Assembly (NCBI GenBank): GCA_020205615.1
Contig: CM035170.1
Coordinates: 7,496,311-7,560,310, forward strand
Length of the DNA: 64,000 nt
Direction of reading: 5' to 3'
From: Panax quinquefolius
Taxonomy: Eukaryota > Streptophyta > Magnoliopsida > Apiales > Araliaceae
In this document: piece by piece, positions 23,581 to 36,393 of the stretch
How positions within the stretch are numbered: the first letter of the stretch is position 1
How the letters are laid out: every line of letters begins with the position of its first letter
Position numbers and translations under genes: made by a program
The notes under the pieces: generated by a model
Told to the model about the DNA's origin: nothing
Database searches by the model: none
The model's input: only the letters and a program-made list of their open reading frames with translations

Positions 23581-24386
23581 TAGTACATTTAACTATACCT
23601 ACATTTTTAACTTAATCATGCAAGTATTATCAATCCTACACCAACTCCCTTAATAGTACAAGAATGTGATTCAATAGTACACACATGTGAACAAATAGTT
23701 ATATAAGCATGTGAATTAGTAGCAATTAATTGCTCATTTATCCAATAAATTACCCGACTGGTTAGTATAACTTCTAGACGTCAATTAATACCAAAATAAA
23801 TGTCAATTTCCACTAACACTAATAATTCCAACACAATGGAACAACTTTTATCAAAAAATTTATTTTTGAAATTTCGAAGTTTGACTTTTTTTGAAAAAGT
23901 CTACTGTTGACTTTTTTGACCAAAAAGTCAACCCCAAAAAATTTTGTGTTTATAGTCTATTTTTACTAATTTCATCGTTCCGGACTGAAATATCACGTCC
24001 GCGTCTCCAAATTCAACTCCGAACTCAAATTTGATTTTTAATAACATTCATCATTAATATTATAACTCACAATATTTAACAACCTGGTCGTTCCCAGGAA
24101 AGAGGGGGCTTTCCGATAAGGATTTCTCCTTATTGGAGCGAAATTAGGTGACCAAACCTCTCCTTGACAGAACTTCTAGACATTGTCAATATTGCAAATA
24201 ATAATATGAATATCTTTGCCGTCACAATTATTGATTTAATAATATATCATATATTGCAGATGATATTGTGATAATAATTGAATCAATAATATGAGAGATA
24301 TGATGCAGCAATTACTGTAGCAATAATTGAGTATAACTGAGTGACTTCTCACATAAGCATCAATAATCAATACCGTGGTACTCTTC
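23581..24386 (-). repeat. E2 5' LTR, second part
   Basis: It resumes in the middle of an LTR at TAGTACATTTAACTATACCT and matches the E5 LTR from about 48030 to 48800, including the TTGACTTTTTT / AAAAGTCAA palindromic tract at about 23880-23940. It ends at ACTCTTC where E4 begins; the remainder is 33522-33857. Confidence 0.82.
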
Positions 24387-24892
24387 TGTAATACCCGATA
24401 AAAATAAATAAATAAATAAATATTGAATAATTAATATTATTTTGTTTTAAAATATTTTAATTGGACTTTATCTTTTATTTGGGTCAAACTAGTCACTTAT
24501 TTTGGGCTAAAAATTTAACAAGTGTTGGATAAATTAATTTAGTAAAAGTTGGGCCTTAAAACTAATTGGATTTAATTTATATGTGGGTAATAATAAATCC
24601 TATTAAAATAGAGTAAATAAGATATATTAATTAATAAATAAATATATACTAAAACCTAATCAAACATGAGATGCAAATCAGAAAGAAAAGAAAAAGAAGA
24701 AGCCCGTACCGTTATTATAGAGAAAGAGAGAATTCATGAACAGAACCAAAATAGGTAATTTTTATTTTTGTTTGCGTGTGGTGCATATATACTATAAATG
24801 ATGGAGAACCCAGATATTATATATTATTATATATATATAGTTTATATGTTACTAAGTTATTAGATTATTATGTAAGAACCTAAAGGGAATTG

Positions 24893-24951
<59 letters not shown>

Positions 24952-26429
24952 ATAACGTATTGTTGGCACTGCTGCATTCTTATTGGCTGTTATAGTGTTA
25001 GTTTCGTATTATATATATATATATATAATATTTTAATAATTATTGGGCCATTAACTTATAAACGAGATTAGTAAATTAAATTGAAGTTGTGTATATTAAT
25101 TTAAATTAATTAATTTTGTTGACATAGTTGTAAAAGTTTTTAATAATAAATTTAATATTATTATTTTATTAATTATTGGATTGTAATAAAATCTTATTAA
25201 ATTATTTAGATTGAATCTGAGGAGTTTAAATGAGTTTTGGAATATAAATTTATTACATTGCATTATCGATTCCGTACGGATTCTGTACTCTTTTCAATGA
25301 GACTCTTTTATTTTTAATTTGTTCGCTTTAGTTATTCGCTTTGAAATTTAGTATTGTCTCTCATAATTATTCCTTGTCAATTCATTATGATAGTTTTGTT
25401 TTGGCGTTCATAATTGAACTCATATTTGTACTCTTTAGACTAGTCCAACATGTCTAAATTTATTTTGATATTTATAGTAATGTACATGTTAGAATTTTTT
25501 TGGACTTTGAGTTGATGATTCATTTCATTTAACATGTATGTATATATTAGAACCCTTTTGTGTTGATATTGTATCGCATGTGTTGTGACATGGTATCCTT
25601 GTTAGAATATATCATAGGGTATACCGAGCTATAACCACTGTGGGGGTACCACAGTGCATGTCCTCTTAGCACCGAGGCATGACACCTTCCGCGGGCGGTG
25701 TGATCACCCATCACTGGCGTCTCCATTTGTGCTCCGTTGGGAGTTGGCCATTTGGTGTTTTGTTGTGGGAGGCGTATGGGTCGACCCTAGTTTTCTGCCT
25801 TACTTACTCGTGGATTGGTGATGTTTGTGCCAAACACGCCTTCTGATTTTACATGCATTGGATTCGCGGTCCAATGTGTGTGACTTATTGTGGTGGCATT
25901 ATTTGATTTGCCTTATGTGGCATTATTTGACTTGCACTGTGTAGCGAGGTATATTTCTGTTTTATTCGAGCTCGATATGAAATAACACCCAGCTATTTGA
26001 TTCAGCCTATTATTTCGTTGTGTTAGTTTTGTTCGTTTCGTTTCAGTTAGTTTCGTTTTATTTTATTTAATTGAGTTAATTATTTCGGTTCATTAATTGT
26101 ATTCTATATCCGTCATTGGGCATTTGGCTCATGTCTTTGTGTTTTTCTTCCTAGCAGTAATCGGGGGATCAAGGGCAAGTGTGATGAGAGCTCCATTCAT
26201 CCAATAGTTTTGATATATTTCGTTAGGCTATGATACATTGATTTATTTGGAGTTGTAATAGTTATTTCAGATTGTGGTTTGAGCCAGTGTGACATTTATT
26301 ATGGTTTGTCTTAAGACATTTAATTAGTTTAAGACTATTCTTTTGTGGATTAGAGCCTTGCTATTAAATTCATCAGTTTTGTTATGTTTTGAGTAACCTC
26401 TCTTTCTATTTTGGAAAGGGGGTGTCACA
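24387..26429 (+). repeat. E4 5' LTR
   Basis: It begins TGTAATACCCGATAAAAATA and ends GGGGGTGTCACA. It contains AAATAAATAAATAAA near the start, a (TA)n microsatellite (24894-24949) and a GC-richer block at about 25620-25800. TATAAATG at 24793 is a possible TATA box. Confidence 0.92.
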
Positions 26430-26433
26430 GAGT

Positions 26434-26449
26434 TGGTATCAGAGCCAGG
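26434..26449 (+). other. E4 primer binding site (tRNA-iMet)
   Basis: TGGTATCAGAGCCAGG lies four bases after the end of the 5' LTR and is the complement expected for the 3' end of plant initiator methionine tRNA, the usual primer for chromoviruses. Confidence 0.95.
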
Positions 26450-26609
26450 TTCTTTCTTGTAGAAAACCTATTTAGGTTTGACCTGTGAGTTATGGGTAGA
26501 CTTCTGGGTTAGGTTTTTGTTCTGTTTGATTTTCTGTTCAGCTATCATATCAGCTATATTTGAATTTGTCTCTAATCTGCTTTGTTTTTGTTCGTGATCT
26601 CTTTCTTAG

Positions 26610-27569
26610 ATGGCTCGTAGATCCGCCAGAGTTGTTGGGAGGCGAGGCAACAATAGGGGAAGAGGTGAGGGTCAGCCCAATGAGCAACCTAATAATCAGA
26701 TAAATGCTCAGTTGGCTACCTTGGTGAATCAGGCAGTGAATCAGGCTTTACCTCAGTTGGTGGCACAGGTTGTACAGGCAATGCAGCAGCCGCCACCAGA
26801 AATTCCTGAACTAGAGAATTCGGGAAATAATGGTCAACATGCAAATATGGAGGAAGGGAATGCAGATGGTCTTGATCAACAGGTGGTTCCAATGTATGTG
26901 TGGTTGGAAAGGTTTCAAAAGCAGAAACCACATGCATTCAGTTCAGCTCCAACTCCAATTGATGCAGAGAATTGGATTGCCCACTTAGAGAAGATTTTTG
27001 ATGTGTTGGGGTGCTCGGATAATCAGAAAGTGTTGCTAGCTGCTTACAAGCTGGAAGGGGATGCGCAGAGGTGGTGGAAAGCGTTGAAAACAACAAAGGG
27101 TGATGGTTTTGTTGAGGCACTTAGTCAAGGCGAGTTTTTTGTGAGGTCTTTATCGCACATGATTTCTTCCAAATTACCGATAAAGAGGCCTATGCTAGAG
27201 AGTATCTGTCGATTCGGCAGAAAGATGATGAGTCCATCACAGACTTCATAACGAGGTCTACTAGGTTGGCAGGCTTTTATGGAACCTCGGCGGGACTCGC
27301 AATGAAATAAAGCAAGAGAAGTTTAAGTGGAGGATTCATTATAGGTATCGACAACATCTCATTAACAACAAGTTTATAGACGTGTCAGCAGTGGCCAATG
27401 CGGCCAAGAATATTGAGATGGAGCGACAGGATTTTCGGTTTTCTAAACCGGATGGGAGTCGAAAGAGGGATAGAGATGACCAGCAGGGTCAAACTTCAGT
27501 TCAGCATGGGAGAAATCAGGGTGGTCAGTTGAATAGGAATCGTGGTGGCCAACAGGGAGAAGGCGTGGC
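26610..27569 (+). pseudogene. E4 Gag, frameshifted
   Basis: Gag forms the virus-like particle that packages element RNA. The start at 26610 (MARRSARVVGRRGNNRGRGE) follows the primer site by 160 bp. A Gln-rich N-terminal part precedes the retrotransposon Gag core with WIAHLEKIFDVLGCSDNQKV and AAYKLEGDAQRWWKALK. At about 27110-27150 the frame shifts; the true continuation (AREYLSIRQKDDESITDFIT) is in another frame up to a stop at about 27307, and a third frame (27382-27588) carries the Arg/Gly/Gln-rich tail. The CCHC knuckle is encoded just downstream, in the same open frame as pol. Confidence 0.9.
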
Positions 27570-30500
27570 GTGGTCGAAATCAAAATAGGGTTATCGGCAG
27601 ATGCCTCGGCAAGGGCGAAATCATCACCGCAGCCTACCTTGGAATGGTCGAAATCGTCGGCAGAAGGGCAAAGATCGTCGTCAGGGCGTAAATCGGTGGG
27701 TCGTTATCCGAGACCAGCTGGTGGGGGTAACCCAAATCTCATTCCGATAGCTCCTTGTGCTATTTGTGGGGCTATTCATCCGGGGAGGCAGTGTCATAGA
27801 CTCACAGGTGCATGCTTCTTGTGTGGACAGATGGGTCATATTGCTAGGGATTGTACCGGTCCACGTGAGAATGGTGGAGGTGGTGATAATGGTGGCAATG
27901 GAGGTCAGCGTCAGGGTGGTCGAGTGTTTGCCTTGACATATAACCAGGCGACAGGTGCACTAGGTACTGTTTCTGGTACTCTTTTAGTTGGCAATAGTGA
28001 GGCGTCTATTTTGTTTGATACGGGTTTTACTCATTCTGTTGTTGCTTGCTCGGTCTTTTTGTTCGGCACCGGGTGTGCCATCTCGATTTTAGATTCTGTT
28101 ATGTCTATTTCTACCCCGATGGGGACTTCTGTTGTTATTTCTGATTTGTATCGAGGGTGTCCGATAAGTTTTGGGGATAAGATCCATAACGTTAATATTC
28201 TTCGGATGAGTATGCACGATTTTGATGTCATTCTTGGGATGGACTGGTTGGATAAGCACCAGGCCACTATCAATTGTCAGGCGAAGAAGGTTATATTTAG
28301 AGATGTGAAGTCTCCAGAATTCGTGTTTCAGGGTTCACAACCGAGTAGGGTGTTGAAGTTAATTTCATCTTTGAAGGCTGGGAAATTGGTAGCAAAGGGT
28401 TGTGAGGAGTATTTGGCATTTGTGAAAGATACCTCTAAGGGTGAGTCTCGTATTGAGGATGTTCCAATTGTTCGTGATTTTTCTGATGTGTTTCCTGAGA
28501 AGTTGTCAGGGTTGCCACCACAACGGGAAGTAGAATTTTCTATTGAGCTTGTTCCTGGTGCGGAGCCTATCTCTAAGGCGCCGTATCGGATGGCACCGTT
28601 GGAGTTGCAGGAGTTAAAGGAACAGTTGAAGGAACTGTTAGATCGTGGTGTGATTTGGTCGAGTGTTTCGCCGTGGGGTGCTCCAGTTTTGTTTGTGAAG
28701 AAGAAGGATGGGTCTATGAGGCTGTGTATAGACTATAGAGAGTTGAACAAAATAACCATCAGGAATCGGTATCCATTGCCGAGGATTGATGACTTATTTG
28801 ACCAACTTCAAGGGGCAAAATATTTTTTGAAGATAGACTTGAGGTCAGGGTATCATCAGTTGAGGGTGAGGGATGGGGATATCCCTAAGACAGCTTTTCG
28901 TACTCGATATGGGCATTACGAGTTTCTGGTGATGCCATTCGGGTTGACTAACGCTCCGGCGGTGTTCATGGATATAATGAATCGGGTGTTCAAGGAGTAC
29001 TTAGACCAATTTGTTATTGTATTTATTGATGATATTTTGGTTTACTCCAAGTCTAAGGAAAAACATGAGGAGCATCTTCGCACAGTGTTGGGGATTTTGC
29101 AGAAAGAGAAGTTATATGCTAAATTCTCTAAATGCGAGTTTTGGTTGGAGCAGGTTGCATTTTTGGGCCACGTTGTTTCTGCCGAGGGCATTAATGTGGA
29201 TCCTGCGAAGGTTGAGGCTATCACTAAATGGCCGAGACCTACTACAGTGACAGAGATTAGGAGTTTCTTGGGTTTGGCAGGGTATTATAGGCGGTTTGTG
29301 GAAGGGTTTTCCTTGCTTGCCTTGCCATTAACCCAATTGATGAGAAAGGGTGTGAAGTTTGTGTGGAATGAGGAGCGTGAGAAGAGTTTCGAGGAATTAA
29401 AGAAACGACTTGTGACAGCTCCTATACTTGCATTGCCGTCGGGGACTGGAGGTTACCAGATTTATAGTGATGCTTCTAAGAAGGGTTTGGGGTGTGTTTT
29501 GATGCAACACGGTAAGGTGATTGCTTATGCTTCTAGGCAGCTTAAACCTTACGAGGTGAATTACCCCACACATGATTTGGAGTTGGCAGTGGTGATCTTT
29601 GCCTTAAAGATTTGGAGGCATTATTTGTATGGAGAGACTTGTGATATCTTCACCGATCATAAAAGTCTTAAATACATTTTCACTCAGAAAGAGCTTAACA
29701 TGAGGCAGAGGCATTGGTTGGAGCTTCTAAAAGATTATGATGCTAGAATTCAGTATCACCCGGGGAAGGCAAACGTGGTTGCAGATGCTCTTAGCCGGAA
29801 GAGTTCAGGGAGTGTAGCAGCCCTTATTACACAACCTCAGCTTATTTCGGATATGGATTGGCTAGAGTTGGAGTTGTATGTACGAGGTTCAGATGGGCAT
29901 TTGGCGGGTATGAGAGTTGAGCCCTCTCTTATCTCGCGGGTCAAAGAAGCTCAAAAAGAAGATGGGGAGTTGTGGAGTATGACGCAGAATCTAGAGGAGG
30001 GAAAGCAGACCGAGTTTCGTATTGATGACCATGGTGTGATTTGGTTGGGTGAACGGTTGTGTGTACCGTCGGATCCAATCATTTGAGAGGCTGTGTTGGT
30101 TGAGGCTCATAGTTCACCATTTTCTATTCATCCTGGTTCTACAAAGATGTATAGGGATTTGAAGAAGAATTTTTGGTGGAATGGGATGAAATGAGACGTG
30201 GCTGAATATGTTGGGAAGTGCCTCACTTGTCAACAAGTGAAGATAGAACATCAACGAGCTAGTGGTTTGCTGCAACAGTTAGACATTCCAGTGTGGAAGT
30301 GGGAGGATATCACGATGGATTTTGTGACTGGTTTGCCGAAGACTTTCAGGAAGAATGATGCCATATGGGTAGTAGTGGACCGGTTGACCAAATCGGCACA
30401 CTTTTTGGCTATCCGTGAGGGTTACTCGGTGGATAGGTTAGCACAAATCTTTCAGCAGGAGATTATTAGACTTCATGGTACTCCGGTGTCTATTGTTTCA

Positions 30501-31353
30501 GATCGGGACCCACGGTTCACTTCACGGTTTTGGAAAGGGTTTCAACGAGCTTGGGGTACTCGGCTCAACTTCAGTACTTCTTTTATCCATGGTGATGGGC
30601 AATCCAAATCGACTATTCGGACATTAGAGGACATGTTGAGATCTTGTGCACTTGAGTGGTCGGGTAATTGGGATGATTACTTGAGCCTAGTTGAGTTTTC
30701 TTATAACAACAGCTGGCATGCAAGTATTGGAATGGCTCCGTTTGAGGCATTGTATGGTAGAAAGTGTCGGCACCAAACTTGTTGGGATGAGGTTGGCGAA
30801 AGGGCCATAGAAGGGCTGAGTTAGTTCAAATCACTACGGAGAAAGGTAGCGGTGGCTAAGGAGAAATTGAAGTCGGCTCGATCGCGGTAAGTGTTATGCT
30901 GATAAGCATAGGAGGACTTTAGAGTTTGAACCTGGTGAGTATGTTTTTCTAAAAGTTTCTCCTTGGAAGGGCATTCGGCGATTTGGGTTGAAAGGAAAGC
31001 TTAGTCCGCGATATATCGGTCCATTTGAGATTTTGGAAAGAGTTGGTGAGGTTGCATATCGGTTAGCTTTGCCTCCACAGCTAGCTCATGTGCACAATGT
31101 ATTTCATGTGTCGGTGTTGAGGAGTTATCATTATCATCCGTTGCATGTGGTGCAATATCCATTCGATAAGATTCGGGAGGATCTTACTTGTGAGGAGAAA
31201 GCTGAGGCGATTTTGGATCGTTAAGAAAGGATTATGAGGAGGAAGACGATTCCGTTTGTTAAGGTTCTGTGGAGGAACCATTCGAAACGAGAAGCCACTT
31301 GGGAGCTTGAGGAGTCTATTCGAGCGGAATATCCACATCTTTTTGATAATTAG
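27570..31353 (+). pseudogene. E4 pol: protease, RT, RNase H, integrase, chromodomain
   Basis: The frame 27570-30086 (838 codons) holds a CCHC knuckle ([14 protein letters not shown], residues 82-95), protease (LFDTGFTHS, about residue 150), RT with the FIDD catalytic box (about residue 484) and RNase H ([11 protein letters not shown], about residue 630). A TGA at 30084-30086 and another in the integrase zinc domain interrupt, then the same frame continues at 30198-30824 with MDFVTGLPK and VSDRDPRFTSRFW. The usual HPQTDGQSE strand reads HGDGQSKS, so the third acidic residue appears lost. A frameshift at about 30815 leads to GKLSPRYIGPFEILERVGEV and the chromodomain VKVLWRNHSKREATWELEES, ending at TAG 31351-31353, with one more TAA near 31222. 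Both TGA stops fit C-to-T change of Arg codons. It is a young but inactive copy. Confidence 0.92.
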
Positions 31354-31406
31354 GTATGTTCTATTCTTTTGATTCCGGGGACGGAATTCTTTTAAGGGGT
31401 AGGTGA

Positions 31407-31997
31407 TGTAATACCCGGTAAAAATAAATAAATAAATAAATATTGAATAATTAATATTATTTTGTTTTAAAATATTTTAATTGGACTTTATCTTTTATTT
31501 GGGTCAAACTAGTCACTTATTTTGGGCTAAAAAGTTAACAAGTGTTGGATAAATTAATTTAGTAAAAGTTGGGCCTTAAAAACTAATTGGATTTAATTTA
31601 TATGTGGGTAATAATAAATCCTATTAAAAATAGAGAGTAAATAAGATATATTAATTAATAAATAAATATAATATATAAAAAACCTAATCAAACATGAGAT
31701 GCAAATCGAGAAAAGAAAAGGAAAAGAAGAAGAAGGCGACAGGTAGCATTACAGAGAAAAGAAAAGAGAATCTATATGAACATGAACCAAAATAGTTAAT
31801 TTTTATTTTTGTTTTATATATATATATGTATATACTATAAATGATGGAGAACACATATCAATATATATTATTATATATATATAGTTTATATATTACTAAG
31901 TTATTAGATTATTATGTAAGAACCGAAAGGGAATTGATTATATATATATATATATATACGAATATGTAAAAGTAATAAAAATTATTATTATATCATG

Positions 31998-32055
<58 letters not shown>

Positions 32056-33521
32056 CATGTTGGTGGTCTGCATTGATATGATTATATATATATATTATTT
32101 TTTATATATATATATATAATATATATATATTTAATAATTATTGGGCCATTAACTTATAAACGAGATTAGTAAATTAAATTGAAGTTGTGTATATTAATTT
32201 AAATTAATTAATTTTGTTGACATAGTTGTAAAAGTTTTTAATAATAAATTTAATATTATTATGTTATTAATTATTGGATTGTAATAAAATCTTATTAAAT
32301 TATTTAGATTGAACGGAGGGAGTTTAAACGAGTTTTTAGAATATAAATTTGGGTATTGCATTATCGATTCCAGGTACGGATTCCGTACTCTTTCAACGAG
32401 ACACTTTTATTTTTAATTTGTTCGTTTCGTTATTCGTTTCGAAATTTAGTATTGTGTCTCATAATTATTCCTTGTCAATTCATTATGATAGTTTCGTTTG
32501 GCGTTCAGAATTGGAACTCATATTTTTACTCTTTAGACTAGTCCAACATGTCTAAATTTATTTTGATATTTATAGTAATGTGCATGTTAGAATTTTTGGG
32601 GACTTTGAGTTGATGATTCATTTCAGTTTAGCATGTACATATTAGAACCCTTTTGTGTTGATATTGTGTCGCATGTGTTGTGACATGGTATCCTTGTTAG
32701 AATATATCGTAGGGTATACCTGAGCTATAATCACCTGTGGGGGTACCATAGGCATGTCCTCTTGGCACCGAGGCATGACACCTTCCGTGGCGGTGTGATC
32801 AGCCCTCGGCGTCTCTGTTTTATGCTCCGTTGGGAGTTGGCCATTTGGTGTTTTGTTGTGGGAGGCGTATGGGTCGACCCTAGTTTTCTGTTCCATTCTG
32901 TTCTGCGGATTGGTGATGTTTGTGCCAAACACGCCTTCCGATTTTACATGCATTGGATTCACGGTCTAATGTGTGTGACTTGCCTGTGTGGCATTATTTG
33001 ATTTGCTTATGTGGCATTATTTGACTTGCCTGTGTGGTGAGGTATATTTCTGTTTTATTCTGAGCTCGGTATGAAATAACACCCAGCTATTTGATTCAGC
33101 CTATTATTTCATTGTGTTAGTTTTGTTCGTTTCGTTTCAGTTAGTTTCGTTTTATTTCATTTAATTGAGTTAATTATTTCGGTTCATCAATTGTATTCTA
33201 TATCCGTACTGGGCATTTGGCTCATGCTGTGTTTTTCTTCCGGCAGGTAATCAGGGGAATCAAGGGCAAGTGTGACGAGAGCTCCATTCTATCCAATAGT
33301 TTTGATATATTTCGTTAGGATATGATACATTGATTTATTTGGAGTTGTAATAGTTATTTCAGATTGTGGTTTGAGCCAGTGTGACATTTATTATGGTTTG
33401 TCTTAAGACATTTAATTAGTTTAAGACTATTCTTTTGTGGGTTAGAGCCTTGCTATTAAATTCATCAGTTTTGTTATGTTTTGAGTAACCTCTCTTTCTA
33501 TTTCTTGAAAGGGGTGTCACA
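31407..33521 (+). repeat. E4 3' LTR
   Basis: It begins TGTAATACCCGGTAAAAATA and ends GGGGTGTCACA. It pairs with 24387-26429. The main differences are in the (TA)n tracts (31939-31958 and 31999-32051), which are longer and split here, plus scattered small changes. Confidence 0.92.
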
Positions 33522-33857
33522 ACTCTTATCGACCACGTATTCTTCGTACTTTTACTACCGAGTAGTTCAACAGTTTTAACGGTAACACTTCCGCCATTAT
33601 AAAAAGATAATTATGTCATTTTCTAAATACGACAATACTTTCGTTGTGGGGTCCACCAATGATTGTGCCGTCGTACGGATATTCCCCGACAAAAAGAATA
33701 TTCTCCGATCAAACGAATATTTTATAACAACTTGCATACTTTGCAAAATTTATAAATACTACCCACAACTATAACATTATATCAAATCCACACCATAATA
33801 TTCAACAAAATATTTTGAGAAATTTAAATCTTTATTCATAAAATCTGGGGTCTCACA
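33522..33857 (-). repeat. E2 5' LTR, last part
   Basis: It continues the LTR broken at 24386 and ends CTGGGGTCTCACA at 33857. The next base begins E1 pol (GCTTGTTTTCACGAAGC), so this is also the right border of E2 in E1. Confidence 0.85.
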
Positions 33858-34328
33858 GCTTGTTTTCACGAAGCTTTTCAAGTATCAGCTTCAAATGGTG
33901 CTCATGATCTTCACGACTTTTGGAATAGATGAGGATGTCATCAATAAAGACAACAACGAACTGATCCAAATATTCCTTGAATACTTGATTCATCATATCC
34001 ATGAAAGCAACAGGAGCATTAGTCAATCCAAAAGACATGACTAAAAATTCATAATGCCCGTACTGAGTTCTGAAGGCAGTCTTTGAAATATCCTCAATTT
34101 TAATCTTCAGCTGATGATATCCCAAACGAAGATCAATCTTTGAAAAGAATTGTGCTCCTTGTAACTGGTCGAACAGGTCATCAATGCGAGGTAACAGATA
34201 CCTATTCTTGATGGTGACATGATTTAACTCCCGATAATCAATACAAAGTAGCATACTTCCATCTTTCTTCTTCACGAATAGAACAGGAGCACCCCAAGGA
34301 GACGTACTAGGATGAATGAAACCGATGT
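33858..34328 (-). pseudogene. E1 reverse transcriptase fragment
   Basis: Read on the minus strand from 34275 this is the RT fingers and palm: [20 protein letters not shown], the [20 protein letters not shown] motif, [13 protein letters not shown] (first catalytic Asp), [20 protein letters not shown] and the [11 protein letters not shown] box. It stops at LRENKL where E2 was inserted. A frameshift at 34276-34340 separates it from the protease frame, at the conserved motif that reads [12 protein letters not shown] in relatives. The rest of RT was lost in the deletion at the left E2 junction. Confidence 0.9.
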
Positions 34329-36206
34329 CTACAATTCCTGTAGTTGGATTTTTAACTCCTGAAGTTCAATAGGAGCCATTCGATATGGGGCTTTGGAAAT
34401 GGGTTTTATACCAGGTTCAAGGTCAATAAAAAACTCGATTTCACGCTCCAGGGGTAGGCCAGGAAGTTCTTCAGGGAAAACGTCAGGAAATTTATTAACA
34501 ATAGAAATATCATTCAAGACTGACGTATTTTTGTTTAAATCCGTGACATGTGCTAAGAAAGCTTGACATCCATTTTTCAATAAACGAATAGCTTTATGGC
34601 TTGAGATGACAGTGATTGACTTTAATGGTTTGATTGCTTGAATTCGCATAATAGGTTGGTTAGGAACATGAAAGCTAACAACCTTACGAAAACAATCAAT
34701 TTTAGCATGATGAATGGTTAACCAATTAATCCCTAAAATCACATCGAATGCAAGTATTTTCAAAGAGATAAGATCGACAGGTAATGTGCGGTTGCCGATT
34801 TGAATCAAACAAGACTTATAAACCGTGGATGTAATAAAGGTTTCCCCCAACGGAGTTTCAACAGATAAGTCAAAGTCTAATTTCTCCAGAGTCAAATTTA
34901 AACGTTGAGCGCAAGTAGGAGAAATAAAAGAATGGGTAGAACCGGTATCAAATAAGGTATAGACTTCGCTAGAGTTTATGATTAGCTTACCCATGATCAC
35001 CTCGTTCGGATTCCTCGCTTTTTGGGAGGTTATGACAAACGCTCTCCCTTGAACTACCAGTTTTGTCTTGTCAGGGACTGCTTTTGATGCCTCCATCCCA
35101 GCTGGACTTGACTTTGGTGCACGACAAAATTGAGCTAGGTGGCCTTCTTTTCCACAATTGTAACATGCTTTTGATTGCTGCGTACAGTTTGGACTGACGT
35201 GTCCCTCCTGTCCGCATTTGAAACATACGACCGGTGGTCGTTCTCCTTCTTTAACAACATGTGCTGGTGCTGATGTCTTTCCATCATTATTAAATCTCCT
35301 CTTCTTGAAATTTCCACTTCTATTATCTTGGCCATGATTACCACCGAAATGGTTACCATTTCTGGCATGTTGATTTCTTCCACGTTTGTTGTCACCGCTT
35401 CGATGACTACTACCACTGGTATTATCGACTTATCGGTTGCTCTCTCTTGGTTGGGTTAACTTATTATCGCGCTCTAATAACTGAGCCCTATTTACAACAT
35501 CTGAATACAAACACAGTTTATGAGATATAAGATATTGACGTATCTCGGGTTTCAAACCTCTTAGAAACATTCGCGTCATTCTCTCCTCATTATCAACCAA
35601 ATGGGACGCAAACTGGGACAATTCGGCAAACTTGGCTTCGTACTGCGACACAGTCATGTTATTTTGCTTCAGCTTGATGAACTCTACTTCTTTCATGTGA
35701 CGAATACTTTCAGGAAAGTACTTGTCGTTGAACAATTCTTGGAACTTCTCCCAAGTCATCTTTAGTGCGGCAGGTTGAGTACGCTTTATAGATTCCCACC
35801 AGTAGTCTGCCTCTGCTCGCAACATGAAGGTGGCAAAGGGAACCTTTTACTCATCGGAGCATCCCAAGACATCAAATATCTTGTTAATCTGCTTTATCCA
35901 CGTCTCCGCCTTAAGTGATTTTGGCTCTCCAAAAAACTCCGGTGGTCCCAATTCCTTAAACTGCTTGGCGGTGACCGTCCGAGAGTTGCCAGTGTTTCCA
36001 CCTACATTTTGGACAAGAGCCGCTCTCGCCTGATGTTGCATGAATTGCATAAAGCTTCTGAATATCCCATCGTTCGTCATTTGATCGGTATTGTTGATTA
36101 TCTGAGGATTATGGTCTTCTTGATGCACATTATCCTGGGTATTGATCGTTGGTGACTCAACGGTCTCATGTGCTCCATTGCTTATCTCCACATTCTCGGA
36201 TGTCAT
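34329..36206 (-). pseudogene. E1 Gag and protease
   Basis: The start at 36206 (MTSENVEISNGAHETVES) follows the 5' LTR by about 190 bp. One frame carries Gag and protease together. The Gag core has WIKQINKIFDVLGCSDE then, after a TAA at 35847-35849 (Gln in relatives), RAEADYWWESIKRTQPAALK. A second stop at 35430-35432 precedes a basic linker and two CCHC knuckles (CFKCGQEGHVSPNC and CYNCGKEGHLAQFC, about 35120-35230). Protease has YTLFDTGSTHSFISP (about 34935-34980) and ends near the RT junction at 34329 with [13 protein letters not shown]. Two premature stops in an otherwise clean frame suggest modest age. Confidence 0.9.
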
Positions 36207-36380
36207 TTTTAAATACTGCCACAAAACAACGGTTAATTGACATGCCACATATTATCTCTATACTCTGACCGACCAATTAAATAACAAATAAGCTTAGGTA
36301 GGTCATACTAGCGAAGGAATTACCCGTCTCTCCCCTCCTAGTTCTAGTCTCACATCTTAGCCAGGGATCATATCCCTAAT

Positions 36381-36391
36381 CTTTGATACCA
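36381..36391 (-). other. E1 primer binding site
   Basis: The minus strand reads TGGTATCAAAG, two bases inside the 5' LTR end. It matches the initiator methionine tRNA complement except for one base (TGGTATCAGAG in E4). Confidence 0.85.
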
Positions 36392-36393
36392 AC

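Larger units (their letters stand above)
24387..33521 (+). mobile_element. E4: most complete Ty3/Gypsy chromovirus copy
   Basis: E4 is a plus-strand element of 9.1 kb with both LTRs (24387-26429 and 31407-33521), which look nearly identical over long runs. Its primer site TGGTATCAGAGCCAGG (26434-26449) is a perfect match to initiator methionine tRNA, and a purine-rich tract (TTTTAAGGGGTAGGTGA) precedes the 3' LTR. The LTR terminus is TGTAATACCCGG, a different family from E1, E2, E3, E5 and E6. It sits in the E2 5' LTR, with ACTCT on both sides (24380-24384 and 33522-33526) if two extra bases at the left border are allowed. The coding region runs 26610-31353 and is broken by several stops and frameshifts. 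Confidence 0.93.
11501..33857 (-). mobile_element. E2: gag-replaced, internally deleted Gypsy element
   Basis: E2 lies inside the RT region of E1. Its 3' LTR is left-truncated (11501-12138). Its 5' LTR starts at 14509 and is scattered over 14509-15160, 23581-24386 and 33522-33857 because E3 and E4 sit in it. The interior (12139-14508) keeps the chromodomain end, a linker, protease and leader. It lacks the integrase core, the RT and the normal Gag. The primer site reads TGGTATAAAAT (minus, 14496-14506), a weakened match to initiator methionine tRNA. It could only have moved with proteins from relatives. The target duplication cannot be tested because its left end is deleted. Confidence 0.82.

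Noticed and set aside
26434..26449. Possible tRNA gene because of similarity to tRNA-iMet
   Set aside because: Only the 3'-end complement is present; it is the primer binding site of E4.
35135..35416. 93-codon minus-strand frame in E1
   Set aside because: Out-of-frame shadow of the Gag region; the real frame there has the two CCHC knuckles.
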